Source: an uncultured Clostridia bacterium (lineage in GTDB: Bacteria > Bacillota > Clostridia > TANB77 > CAG-508). From it: a stretch of DNA of 48,577 bases. The stretch spans positions 1 to 48,577 of the forward strand of contig CALXFE010000010.1 in NCBI GenBank assembly GCA_944387545.1, in the 5' to 3' direction. How positions within the stretch are numbered: position 1 is the first letter of the stretch; every line of letters starts with the position of its first letter. This document shows positions 27,647-37,897 of the stretch, in pieces. A program made the translations under genes and the position numbers. Below the pieces are notes generated by a model, which did not search any database, was not told the DNA's origin, and saw only the letters and a program-made list of their open reading frames with translations.

Positions 27647-30600
27647 TTAGCCAAATAAACTTAATTGATTACTTTGGCTCATGCCATCTAAACATCCAAA
27701 TTTCTTTAATAGCTCTGCTACAGAATCTCCTACTTTAGACCTGATTTTCATATCATCAATAGACATGAATTTCCCATCTTTTCTCGCATTTTCAATTCCT
27801 ACTGCTGCTACTGTTCCAAGTCCTGCAATACTATTTAGTGGTGGGCGTATTCCATCTTCTTCTACAATAAATTTTGTGCTACTGGATTTGTATAAGTCAA
27901 TTGGCAAGAATTTGATTCCTCTTTCATACATTTCTAAGACAAGTTCTAATACAGGATACATAGCTTTATCTTTTTGCGTTGCATTATTTCCTTGTAAATC
28001 GATTTCTTTCATTTTATTTTTTACTTTTTCTTCTCCAAAAATCATAATTTCACTATCAAATTCATCTGATGCTCTAATTGAGAAAAAGGCTGCATAATAG
28101 GCTTTGGGTTCATGGACTTTAAACCATGCAATACGAAAAGCATTGGTTACATAGGCTGCTGCGTGTGCTTTTGGGAACATGTATTTTATCTTTTCACAAG
28201 ATTTGATATACCATTCTGGTACATTATGTTCTCTCATTAAATCTGTATATTCTTTCCATTTTGCTGGGTCTTTTAAAGCTTTTCCTTTACGTACAGTTTC
28301 CATGATTTTGAAAGCTGAATTGGGTGGTAAGCCTTGTTTGATTAGATATATCATAATATCATCACGACAACAAATTGCCTCTGTTAAGGTTACAGTTCCA
28401 TCTTCAATTAGACTTTGGGCATTTCCAAGCCACACATCAGTTCCGTGTGATAATCCGAGATATACGGATTAATTCATCAAATGTGGTTGGTCTTGTATCG
28501 ACTAACATACCTCTTACAAATTTTGTTCCAAATTCTGGTATCCCATAACTTCCTACCTCTGAACCAATTTGTTTTGGTGTTACACCTAAAGCTTCTGTTG
28601 AACTAAAAATAGACATCGTTTCTTTATCGTCTAATGGTACTTTTGTTGGATCTATTCCTGTAATATCTTGTAACATTCTAATAACCGTCGGATCGTCGTG
28701 TCCTAGTATATCTAGCTTTAATAGGTTTTGATCAATTGAGTGATAATCAAAATGGGTTGTGATAATGTCTGAATTGGGATCATCTGCTGGATGTTGTACG
28801 GGACAAAATTCATAAATTTCTCTTCCTTTTGGTACGACAATAATTCCTCCTGGGTGTTGTCCTGTTGTCCTTTTAATTCCTGTACATCCATGGGATATTC
28901 TTTTAATTTCCGCTTGGTTGATGGGGATATGTCTTTCTTCATAATAGTTTCTTACATATCCATAGGCTGTTTTATCTGCTACTGTACCAATGGTTCCTGC
29001 TTTAAAGGTGGTTCCTTTTCCAAAGATAACCTCTGTATATTTATGGGCTTTTGCTTGATATTCACCTGAGAAGTTTAAGTCAATATCTGGCTCTTTATCT
29101 CCATTAAATCCTAAGAAGGTTTCAAATGGGATATCCATTCCATCTTTGTCTAATTTATGTCCACATTTTGGACATGCTTTATCTGGTAAGTCAAATCCAT
29201 TTTTTACACCATAATCTGTAAAATCTGAATATTTACAATTTGGGCATCTGTAATGGGCAGGTAATGAATTTACCTCTGTAATTCCTGTCATATTTGCCAC
29301 AAATGAGGAACCAACAGAACCTCTAGAACCTACGATATATCCATCTTCATTAGATTTCCATACCAATTTTTGCGCAATGATGTACATAACAGAGAAACCA
29401 TTTTTGATAATCGAATCTAATTCTTTATCTAATCTTGTTTGTACAATTTCTGGTAATGGATCTCCATATAACTCATGTGCTTTGCTATAGGCAATATCTT
29501 TTATAGTTTGCTCACAACCTGGAATATGTGGTGGACATTTTTCTGGTGATATCGGACTAATTTGGTCACACATGTCAGATATTTTATTGGTATTGGTAAC
29601 TACCACTTCATAGGCTTTTTCTTTTCCCAAATAACTAAATTCTTCTAGCATTTCTTCTGTCGTTCGTAAGTATAATGGTGCTTGGTTATCAGCATCATCA
29701 TATTTTTGCCCTGCTTCTAAAATACGTCTATAAATCTCATCTTGTGGATCCATAAAATGAACATCACAAGTTGCCACAACTGGTTTATTTAATTTTTCTC
29801 CTAATTCTACGATTCTTCTATTTATATCTCTTAAAGCTTCTTCATCGGCAACCGTTCCATTTCGAATTAAGAATTGATTATTTCCTGTTGGCTGGATTTC
29901 TAGGTAATCATAGTCATTGGCAATTTCTTCGATTTCTTCATCTGTTTTTCCAAGTTCGATTGCTTGATATAGCTCTCCTGCTTCGCAGGCACTTCCTAAA
30001 ATTAAGCCTTCTGAATATTTTTTATACAAGCTTTTTAAGATACGTGGTTTCCTATAAAAATAATGCAAATGAGATAATGATACCAATTTGTACAAGTTTT
30101 TCAATCCCACATAGTTTTTGGCTAAAATAATCGCATGATAGGTTTTTAGTTTTTTGTATTCTTCTTTTTTTGCTTCTTTGCTTGCTGCCACTCTATCAAT
30201 ATCTTCTACAAGGCTCGCTCCTTTTTTCTTTAACATATCCACCATGACCTTAAATACTTTCACAGTGGTATCTACATCGTCTAAAGCACGGTGTGCCACT
30301 TCTACTTTAATGCCTAAGTTTTCTGCAATTTTTCCTAATTTATATTTCTTATAGTCTGGGAATAAATCTTTTGCTAAACTTAAGGTGTCTAAATAGGTAT
30401 AGTTAAAATCATAGCCTAATACTTTTGCATTTTGTTTTAAAAATCCAACATCAAAATTGGCATTATGTGCTACGACAACGGTTTCTTTGTCATCTCCTAG
30501 AAATGCTAATAATTTTGGAAACACTTTATCAATGTTTTCTGCATCTTTTACCATTTCATCTGTGATGTTCGTAACTTCTGTCACTCTTTCTGGAATATGC

Positions 30601-32468
30601 TTCTCAGGATTTACAAAACAGCTAAATTCATCAATAACCTCTCCATCTTTTACTTTCATAACACCGATTTCTGTAATTTTTTCAGTCGTTGCTGAAAATC
30701 CAGTTGTTTCCAAGTCTAATACACAATAGGTGGTATCAATACTTTGCTTTTTTCCATTATATACGGTTTTGGTATTATCTGGTGCTAAATAGGCTTCTAC
30801 GCCATAAATAATTTTCATATCTGGATTATCATATCCAAGCATTTTATGTGCTTCTGGAAAGGCTTGTACAACTCCATGATCTGTAATGGCAATTGATTTC
30901 ATTCCCCATTTCATAGCTCTTTTGATTAAATCTGTTGCTGAGGTCATGGCATCCATTTGACTCATTTTTGTATGCATGTGAAGTTCCACTCTTTTTACCT
31001 CCGCGTGGTCTTCTCTGATTTTCTTTTTGATGCCTTCCCCTTCTACTATGGTATTGGCCATAATGGTTAATTCATTTGAAAATGAATCCATTTGTGCTGT
31101 TCCTGCAACAATAACCCCTTTTGCATTTTTGATTCTTTTGATCACTCGTTTGCTATTGTCTTTATTTAAAAAGGCTTTACAAGTCATACTACTGGTTCCA
31201 TCATAGATATCAAAACTAAGTAAGGTTTTTCCAGATTTTAATTCTCTATCTTCCATATCAATGACTTCTCCATTGATAGAAACCTTTCCATCATCTACAT
31301 TTAATTCTGCAATTTTTACCAATGGTTCTTTAATATTGGGATTCATTCCTAATATTAGAGGCGTACTTTCATCTTCTTCTGGTAATTCTGGTACTTCCAT
31401 GTTACTTGCAATAATAATATTTACCATGATGGTGACATCTCCAGCATAAGCATCTAATCCAGCCTTTCCAATGGCTTTGATGGCTTTTGCATTTTGAATT
31501 TTATCAATAATGTCTTTTCCTTCATCTGCGTCTTTCGCAAAAGATTTACAAGTAATGGTTCCTGTTCCATCATAAATGTCAAAGATTAACATACCTTTTC
31601 CTGTTCTCGTTTCACGACATTCACTTGTTAAAACGCGTCCTTCGATTGTGATTCTAGAATTACTTGCCGTAATATCTTTTATCGCTACTTTATTCTCTTT
31701 GGCTTTTGATGGTTTTCCCATAATATATTCTTGCTCCTGGAAATCATCCATTCCTTCTATTGATGATATGCTATCTATCGCTTCTTCTGGTATATATCCA
31801 TCTATATCTGTAGGTGGTACATAATCTGGATCATTGTATTCTGGTACATCTCCATATTCACTATGGTTTTCCTTATTTGCATTTTCTTTTTGTTTTTCCG
31901 CATTTAATTCTTCAATATGCGCAATCGCCTTTTCTTCTACTTGCTTGATTTCTTCTCGTATTTCTTCCATTTCTTCTTTTGACAATTGCTCTGATAGATT
32001 TACTTTATATTCTTTTCCAAATAAATTTTTTAAAACTTTTTCCAATTCTTTGTCTGTTTTTTTAGCTTTTAAAAAATCTGCTCCTCGAATATGCATTTTA
32101 ATATTGACTTCATTTCCATCAACCTCGACATCACTTTTTAATAAAAGCATTGGTTTCATTAACGGATATTTGTGTGACATATAGGCAATGATGTTTCTCC
32201 ATTCTGTTTGAATATCTTTTAATACAACCCCTTCATGATATTTAATAATCATATCAATATGTTCAAAATGAAATCTATCGATTAAAAATTTTTCAAAAAG
32301 CCATAATTCTTTAATTTCTATATATTCATCGAAATACAATATGACTTCTAGCGTATTTGTCTTTTTGATGACATTTAATCCTTGGATATTGGCATATTGT
32401 ATATTGGATTTTGTTTGATAGTCACGAAATATTTCTCCTACTTTTTTTGTTTTTACCGTTTCTTGCAT
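27647..32468 (-). CDS. polC: PolC-type DNA polymerase III alpha subunit with two OB folds; +1 shift at CGG
   Basis: The replicative polymerase of low-GC Gram-positives, 1606 residues when read through. Order: N-terminal domain (1-180), two tandem OB folds (about 263-357 and 384-480, each with LxFDIYDGT and a CK(S/A)F motif), PHP domain (HMHTKMSQMD, 497 on), an inserted 3'-5' exonuclease (581-745, DLETTG), then zinc-binding and polymerase domains. Most PolC have one OB fold, which explains the extra length. The first frame ends at 28437. At the in-frame CGG 28455-28457 (residue 1338) skipping the C gives Ile-Ser-Gly-Leu-Ser-His-Gly-Thr-Asp-Val-Trp, the expected active-region motif. Reading on without a shift gives a stop six codons later. 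The gene is essential, so the shift must be efficient if the sequence is right. AAGGAG precedes the ATG. Confidence 0.94.
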
Positions 32469-32716
32469 GTATCTTTGCTCCTTCGTTTCTCTTTCCTATG
32501 TTTTCTATTATATACTATTTTTTTTACATTTCAAGCGAACAAAATGAAATATTTTTTTATTTTTATCTTTTTTGTCTACAATTTTATGTAACCTAGAATT
32601 TCCTAGCATTTTATGGTATAATTAGATTAAATGAATGATAAAAAGCTTAACATGTTATATATGAAAAAAATATTTTTATATATAAATTCAAATCAAAACT
32701 TAAAGGTGGTGAAATT

Positions 32717-35200
32717 ATGGTTGAACTACTTTCCCCTGTTGGCAATTTTGAATGTTTAAAAGCTGCTGTACAAAATGGTGCAAATAGTGTTTATTTTGGT
32801 AGCGATAGTTTTAGTGCAAGGGCTTTTGCATCTAATTTTAGTCTAGACGAATTAGAAAGGGCCATTCAATATGCAAAAATTCGTGGTGTCAAGACACATT
32901 TAACATTAAATACATTGGTTACCGATGTAGAGTTTGAAGAAGCTATGGCTATCGCCAAAAAGGCTTATGCTTTTGGAATTGATGCCATTATTGTTCAAGA
33001 TTTAGGTTTAGCAATGGCTTTAATTAAAACATTCCCTGATTTGCCTATTCATGGTAGCACACAAATGACGGTTCATAATTTGAATGGTGCTTTAAAATTA
33101 CAAGAACTTGGATTTAAAAGAGTCGTTCTTGCAAGAGAGCTTTCTGTTAATGAAATTGATTATATTTGTAAAAATACAGATATTGAAATAGAAACCTTTA
33201 TTCATGGGGCACTTTGTATCTCCTATTCTGGTCAATGCTTATTTTCTAGTATACTCGGTGGCCGTTCTGGTAATAGAGGAAAATGTGCAGGTCCTTGTAG
33301 ACTTCCTTTTGAATTATTAGAAAATAATAAAACCATAAATTCAGGTTATTTATTAAGTACTAGAGATTTATGCGGTTTAGAATTTATTCCTGATTTAATC
33401 CAAGCTGGTGTTAAAAGTTTCAAAATTGAAGGCCGTATGAAATCACCAGAATATGTAGCAACTGTAACAAGAATTTATCGAAAATATATCGATTTAGCTT
33501 TATCTGATAATGCATATGTGATTGACGAAGATGATAAAAAAGAATTGCTACAAGTATTTAATAGAGGTATGTCTTCTTCTGGGCATTTAAGTAACCAAGC
33601 TAACCGAAATTTAGTATTTAAAGAAAAACCAAATAATATGGGGTTATTTCTTGGAAAAGTTCAAAAATACAATCATAAAAAAGGCTATATTACTGTTAAA
33701 TTAAATGAACCTATTGCTATTGGGGATACCATTTCTTTAGAAAAAATAGATGGCACTTATACCATTTCAGAATTGATGGATACCAATATGAAAAATATTA
33801 AATTTACCGAAATTGGTCAGACAGTTGTCATTGGTAGAATGAAGGGAAATATCAAATTAGGTAATCAAATTTATAAAATGAGTTCTAAGCGCCTAAATAT
33901 GATAGCACATGAAAGTTGTGAAAAAGAAAATAGAAAAGTTTTATTAAATGCTCATATTTCTATTCATAAAGAAAAACCTATTCAAATTTCTGTTACTTCT
34001 GCTAGTAATATAGAATTATATAAGGATTTAAAAGTAAATTATTCAAGTGATGTCATTCCAATAGACGCTAAAACAAAACCAATCGATAAAAATACGGTTA
34101 TTACTCAATTTTCTAAAACCGCATCTACCCCTTATGCTTTTAAAAATCTAGAAATTGAGTTAGACGATAAATTATTTATCCCAAAGTTAAGTACACTAAA
34201 TGACTTAAGAAGAACAATTTTACATATGGTAGAACAATATGCAATTACTGCCATGGCAAGAAATGATAAAACTACAATTCCTTGTATAGCTACTACTGAC
34301 ACAAAACCAGCCATTCATCTGGTTAATCCACATAACGATAGAAACAATCATACGAATCATGATGCATATAATCCGATTAAGAAAACAAAATTATCACTTT
34401 TATTAAATATATTACATAAAGATTTTGATTACACAAAATTACATGAAGTTGAAAATGTATATATTCCTTTAAAATATTTTTCTATGAAGGATTATAAAGA
34501 TATCTTACATATTCTAGATGAAAAATATAATCTATACATATATATGCCAACCATTATCAAATCCAATTACAAAAATCTGTTAACTAGCAATATAGAAAAC
34601 ACTTTAAATAATTATCATATTAAAGGATTTGTCATTTCAAATATCTGCAATATCAAATTATTGAAGGATTTATTTGTTAATTTGCATACATCTTTAGCGT
34701 TAATCACAAATTATACCTTTAATGTGTATAATACCAATACCATAAAAGAATTAAAAGAAATGGGAATTTGTCGATATACCATCTCTCCTGAATTAAATAG
34801 AGACATGATTACAGCTTTATGTGATTGTCATACCTTGCCAAATGAATTAATTGTATATGGTAGAACACCACTTTTAAATATGAATTATTGTCTTTTAGGA
34901 GAAACAGACAAATGCTACCCAACTTGTAAGCAAAGATGTATTACTGATAATATATATGAATTACAAGACCGTTTACATATGCATTTTAGAATTTTACCAG
35001 ACAACATTCAAACAGTTACAACCATCTTTAATAGTAAAATAACATCTATTTATCCAAGAGAATTCAATGTAGATTATGCAAGAATAGATGTTTTAGATGA
35101 AACGATTGAAGATATCAATGAAATTATCCATCGTGTAAACAATAACCAGCGATTTGATGGTAGCCATTATACAAATGGAAATTTAAATAAAGAAATTTGA
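32717..35200 (+). CDS. U32-family peptidase-like protein with DUF3656
   Basis: An 827-residue collagenase-like U32 protein, the group that includes RlhA (23S rRNA C2501 hydroxylation) and tRNA-hydroxylation factors. The N-terminal barrel (ELLSPVGNFECLKAAVQNGA, VYFG, STQMTVHN) carries the conserved Cys cluster SYSGQCLFSS ... GRSGNRGKCAGPCR, proposed to bind iron-sulfur. DUF3656 spans about residues 400-520. A second Cys-rich segment (CLLGETDKCYPTCKQRC) lies near residue 725. A true peptidase activity is doubtful for the family. AAGGTGGTG precedes the ATG and TATAAT lies at 32617-32622. Confidence 0.9.
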   Translation: MVELLSPVGNFECLKAAVQNGANSVYFGSDSFSARAFASNFSLDELERAIQYAKIRGVKTHLTLNTLVTDVEFEEAMAIAKKAYAFGIDAIIVQDLGLAMALIKTFPDLPIHGSTQMTVHNLNGALKLQELGFKRVVLARELSVNEIDYICKNTDIEIETFIHGALCISYSGQCLFSSILGGRSGNRGKCAGPCRLPFELLENNKTINSGYLLSTRDLCGLEFIPDLIQAGVKSFKIEGRMKSPEYVATVTRIYRKYIDLALSDNAYVIDEDDKKELLQVFNRGMSSSGHLSNQANRNLVFKEKPNNMGLFLGKVQKYNHKKGYITVKLNEPIAIGDTISLEKIDGTYTISELMDTNMKNIKFTEIGQTVVIGRMKGNIKLGNQIYKMSSKRLNMIAHESCEKENRKVLLNAHISIHKEKPIQISVTSASNIELYKDLKVNYSSDVIPIDAKTKPIDKNTVITQFSKTASTPYAFKNLEIELDDKLFIPKLSTLNDLRRTILHMVEQYAITAMARNDKTTIPCIATTDTKPAIHLVNPHNDRNNHTNHDAYNPIKKTKLSLLLNILHKDFDYTKLHEVENVYIPLKYFSMKDYKDILHILDEKYNLYIYMPTIIKSNYKNLLTSNIENTLNNYHIKGFVISNICNIKLLKDLFVNLHTSLALITNYTFNVYNTNTIKELKEMGICRYTISPELNRDMITALCDCHTLPNELIVYGRTPLLNMNYCLLGETDKCYPTCKQRCITDNIYELQDRLHMHFRILPDNIQTVTTIFNSKITSIYPREFNVDYARIDVLDETIEDINEIIHRVNNNQRFDGSHYTNGNLNKEI

Positions 35201-35206
35201 TACATT

Positions 35207-35292
35207 AGGGACGTGCCAAAATGGACATTTTTTGTCCAAAAGGGACAGACTATAGAACTAAAAAATAGTTTCTATCAATCTGTCCTTTTCTT
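35207..35292. repeat. REP-like unit type 1 with adjoining hairpin
   Basis: AGGGACGTGCCAAAATGGAC continues with a TGGACATTTTTTGTCCA palindrome and AAAAGGGACAGAC. That last block pairs with TCTGTCC near 35280 through a second stem (TATAGAACTA and TAGTTTCTAT). It lies 7 bases after the U32 stop and may also terminate it. It is the same unit as the ends of the 186-504 repeat. Confidence 0.8.
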
Positions 35293-35293
35293 T

Positions 35294-35608
35294 TTAAATC
35301 TGTTTACTGCTTAAATCTATGATTAAATCCATATTATCATCTTTTGCTGCTTTATTTTTTCTAATCGCCCCACATGTTTTACATCTATATATAATCACAT
35401 ATCCTTTTTTGCTATCTATCTCTAAAGAAACAGGCTCTAAGTCTCCATGGCAAGTTTCTTGTCTATCTCCTGGGTTTTTATCAACATGTTTGGAATGCAA
35501 ACAATACGGACAATGATCTCGACAAGAATAGCCTAGTTTTGGAACTTTTTTTCCACAATTTTCACATATAAATTCTTCATCTATTTCTGTAAATTTTCTA
35601 GCTTCCAT
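35294..35608 (-). CDS. RNHCP-domain zinc-ribbon protein
   Basis: 104 residues. FICENCGKKV, then RDHCPYCLHSKHVD and PGDR, then YRCKTCGAI match the RNHCP family, whose Cys pairs (four CxxC-type sets) presumably bind zinc; its role is unknown. The start is at 35608 because AAAGGAG lies just upstream; an in-frame ATG at 35632 would put that site inside the gene and overlap a repeat. Confidence 0.88.
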   Translation of the reverse strand: MEARKFTEIDEEFICENCGKKVPKLGYSCRDHCPYCLHSKHVDKNPGDRQETCHGDLEPVSLEIDSKKGYVIIYRCKTCGAIRKNKAAKDDNMDLIIDLSSKQI

Positions 35609-35625
35609 TTTTTCTCCTTTTTTTA

Positions 35626-35800
35626 TGTCCAATTGGAGACGTTTCTGTTTGGGACATTTTTATGTATACTTAAATTTTAAAAATAAACTATAAGTCTATA
35701 TACTTATTTTATATTTTAGAAATAAAAATTTTTATATTATTCCCTATGCAATAAAAATTTACATAAAAATGTCCCAAACAGAAACGTCCCCAATTGGACA
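35626..35800. repeat. REPIN: inverted pair of type 2 REP-like units
   Basis: Two 40-base units (35626-35665 and 35761-35800) are inverted copies with a single mismatch; each contains TGTCCAATTGG, GACGTTTCTG and TTTGGGACATTTTTATGT. About 95 AT-rich bases lie between. It fills the space between the RNHCP gene and the nucleoside kinase, ending 3 bases from the kinase stop. Confidence 0.88.
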
Positions 35801-35803
35801 AAA

Positions 35804-37444
35804 TTAATACTTAAAGTCTCCTCCACCTAAAAATTCTTTTAATAATGAATTATTTGGTACATATTCTTTTGGTATTTCTTCAAAATATTTTAACATATTT
35901 AGTAGTCTTCTAGCTTCGGCATATTCTAAATCTTCTCTGCTTATTTCTTGTAATAATGGCATTACGATTGGTTTTAATGCACCAATTTCATATACTAAAG
36001 ATGTATTGAAGATAAAGTTTGCTTCCTCTTGAAATGGGAATATATTTTTCTTTTCTCCTTCATTTACTTTGTTCCAAGTTCCAATTGTATGTTTTGCTGA
36101 GTATCCTCTAAATTGATGGTCTCTTACAATTCTTCTAATTAATCTTGTATCTGTTGTTGATATTCTATTAAACCTATCTAAATTTAATACAGTTAGTGCA
36201 CTAATATATACTTTATATTTTTGTTCTGCAGGTATTTTACTTGTTAATTTATCATTTAAACAGTGAATGCCTTCTACAACTAGAACCTCATCTTTTTCTA
36301 ATTTTAACTTTTTACCATTATATCTTTTGGTTCCTTCATAGAAATCAAATTCTGGAATTTCTACCTCTTCTCCATTTAATAATCTAGTTAAATGATTATT
36401 AAATAAGTCTAAGTCAATGGCTTCTATACATTCAAAATCATAGTCACCATTTTCATCTCGTGGTGTATCTTTTCTTTCTACAAAATAATTGTCTACAGAA
36501 ATGGTTACTGGTTTTATTCTATTTAATTTTAATTGAATTCCTAATCTTTGTGCAAAAGTTGTTTTTCCTGATGATGATGGCCCTGCTATTAATACTATTT
36601 TTATATTTTTGTTTTTGGCTATATTATCTGCAATTTTTGCTATTTTCTTTTCATGTAAAGCTTCTGCTAAAAGAATAATATCTTTAATTGTACCTTCTTT
36701 TATCGCTTCATTGATTCTGTATACTCTCTCAATGTTTAAAATCTTATTAATATCATCATATTCTTCCATTGCCCAAGCTAGTTTTTTATTTTTTACAAAT
36801 TTAGGCATTCTTTCTGGGTCATTTTGACTTGGATATCTTATTAAAAATCCATCATTATATTTTACAATTTCAAATATTTTTGTCACACCTGTTCGATTAG
36901 CCAATGTTCCATAACAATAATTGTAATAATCTTCACAATAATACATATAGATTTCATTATTGCCTTCTAAATCTAATTGTAATCTTCCTTTTGAACTTTG
37001 AGTTTCATTAAAGAATTTTGTTGCCTCTTCTCGATTCATAATCACTTGTTTGATAGGAAGATCTTCTTTTACAATTCTTCTTACTTCTTGTGTTAATTTT
37101 TCTAAAAATTCATCTGTTACTTCTGCATCAATCAAATCACAAAACATTGCATTTGATAATTGATAATTTACTTCCATTTTTTTGTTAGGACATATTGTTT
37201 CAAATGCTTTACCTACTATATACACTAAAGTTCTTCTATATACTTTCATTCCTTCTTTTGATGAAATATCAATTAATTCTATTTTTCCATCTTCTTCTAT
37301 TTTATACGCTAAGTTTTCATATTCATTATTAAAAACAGCTGCTACTACTGTATACTCACTATTTTCAATTTCTTCTCTTAATAATTCACTAATTGTCATT
37401 GGTTTATCTATTTCCATTATTTTATCTTTGTATTGTATCTTCAT
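35804..37444 (-). CDS. Nucleoside kinase with TGS/threonyl-synthetase-like N-terminus (uridine kinase-like)
   Basis: 546 residues. The N-terminus has a TGS-like segment (MTISELLREEIENS) and a region like the second domain of threonyl-tRNA synthetase (about 60-200). The C-terminal half is a uridine-kinase fold: Walker A AGPSSSGKTTFAQRL near residue 292, VDNYFVERKDTPRDENGDYDFE and IRRIVRDHQFRG. It should phosphorylate a pyrimidine nucleoside. This fused form is common in Clostridia and Thermotogae; why it carries the synthetase-like part is not known. Confidence 0.9.
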   Translation of the reverse strand: MKIQYKDKIMEIDKPMTISELLREEIENSEYTVVAAVFNNEYENLAYKIEEDGKIELIDISSKEGMKVYRRTLVYIVGKAFETICPNKKMEVNYQLSNAMFCDLIDAEVTDEFLEKLTQEVRRIVKEDLPIKQVIMNREEATKFFNETQSSKGRLQLDLEGNNEIYMYYCEDYYNYCYGTLANRTGVTKIFEIVKYNDGFLIRYPSQNDPERMPKFVKNKKLAWAMEEYDDINKILNIERVYRINEAIKEGTIKDIILLAEALHEKKIAKIADNIAKNKNIKIVLIAGPSSSGKTTFAQRLGIQLKLNRIKPVTISVDNYFVERKDTPRDENGDYDFECIEAIDLDLFNNHLTRLLNGEEVEIPEFDFYEGTKRYNGKKLKLEKDEVLVVEGIHCLNDKLTSKIPAEQKYKVYISALTVLNLDRFNRISTTDTRLIRRIVRDHQFRGYSAKHTIGTWNKVNEGEKKNIFPFQEEANFIFNTSLVYEIGALKPIVMPLLQEISREDLEYAEARRLLNMLKYFEEIPKEYVPNNSLLKEFLGGGDFKY

Positions 37445-37596
37445 AAATTTCCTCCTTTTTTATCCCCAATTCATTGTATATGAAATCAAGTTTTAAGTCA
37501 AGCACTACTAAAAGTCACTAAAATGCCATTTTTTATGAATATAAAGTAATTTTTTGGATATATTTTAATTAAGATGATTTTGTAGGAGGGATTTTA

Positions 37597-37779
37597 ATGG
37601 ATATTTCTAGAATTAATTCTATATTAGCTAATAAAGAAAAGTGTGATGTTTTTTATGATGATAGACCTGTATGGATTCAGGGTGTGAATGATAATATTGC
37701 TAAAGTTGGTTTTATTGACAATTTTGAAGAAAAAGATGTGTTTATTCAAGATTTATATGAGAGAAATTTGTATAACTAG
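37597..37779 (+). CDS. sspH: Small acid-soluble spore protein, H type
   Basis: 60 residues beginning MDISRINSILANKEKCDVFY, with DDRPVWIQGVND following. This is the SspH pattern (MDVKRAKEIL, V.Y.G.PVWI). H-type proteins accumulate in the spore core. GGAGGGA lies before the ATG. The gene has its own terminator and is likely expressed in the forespore; I could not assign the promoter with confidence. Confidence 0.87.
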   Translation: MDISRINSILANKEKCDVFYDDRPVWIQGVNDNIAKVGFIDNFEEKDVFIQDLYERNLYN

Positions 37780-37820
37780 ATAAAATAATAAAATTCTTAC
37801 ATTATTGTTAGAAAAAATAC

Positions 37821-37897
37821 ACTTTAAGGAGCTGAAATGTATCTATTGTTAGACTTTGTTTAACTATTGTTTTCGTTCAGTCTCCTTAAAGTTTTTT
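37821..37897. terminator. Long terminator after sspH, overlapping the end of the ABC-F gene
   Basis: ACTTTAAGGAG...TGAA (37821-37836) pairs with TTCA...CTCCTTAAAGT (37876-37892), followed by TTTTTT. It reaches into the last codons of the convergent ABC-F gene. Confidence 0.85.

Noticed and set aside
37500..37596. Sigma-G promoter of sspH
   Set aside because: A GAATA with an AT-rich -10 can be found, but in such AT-rich DNA it is not distinguishable from chance.
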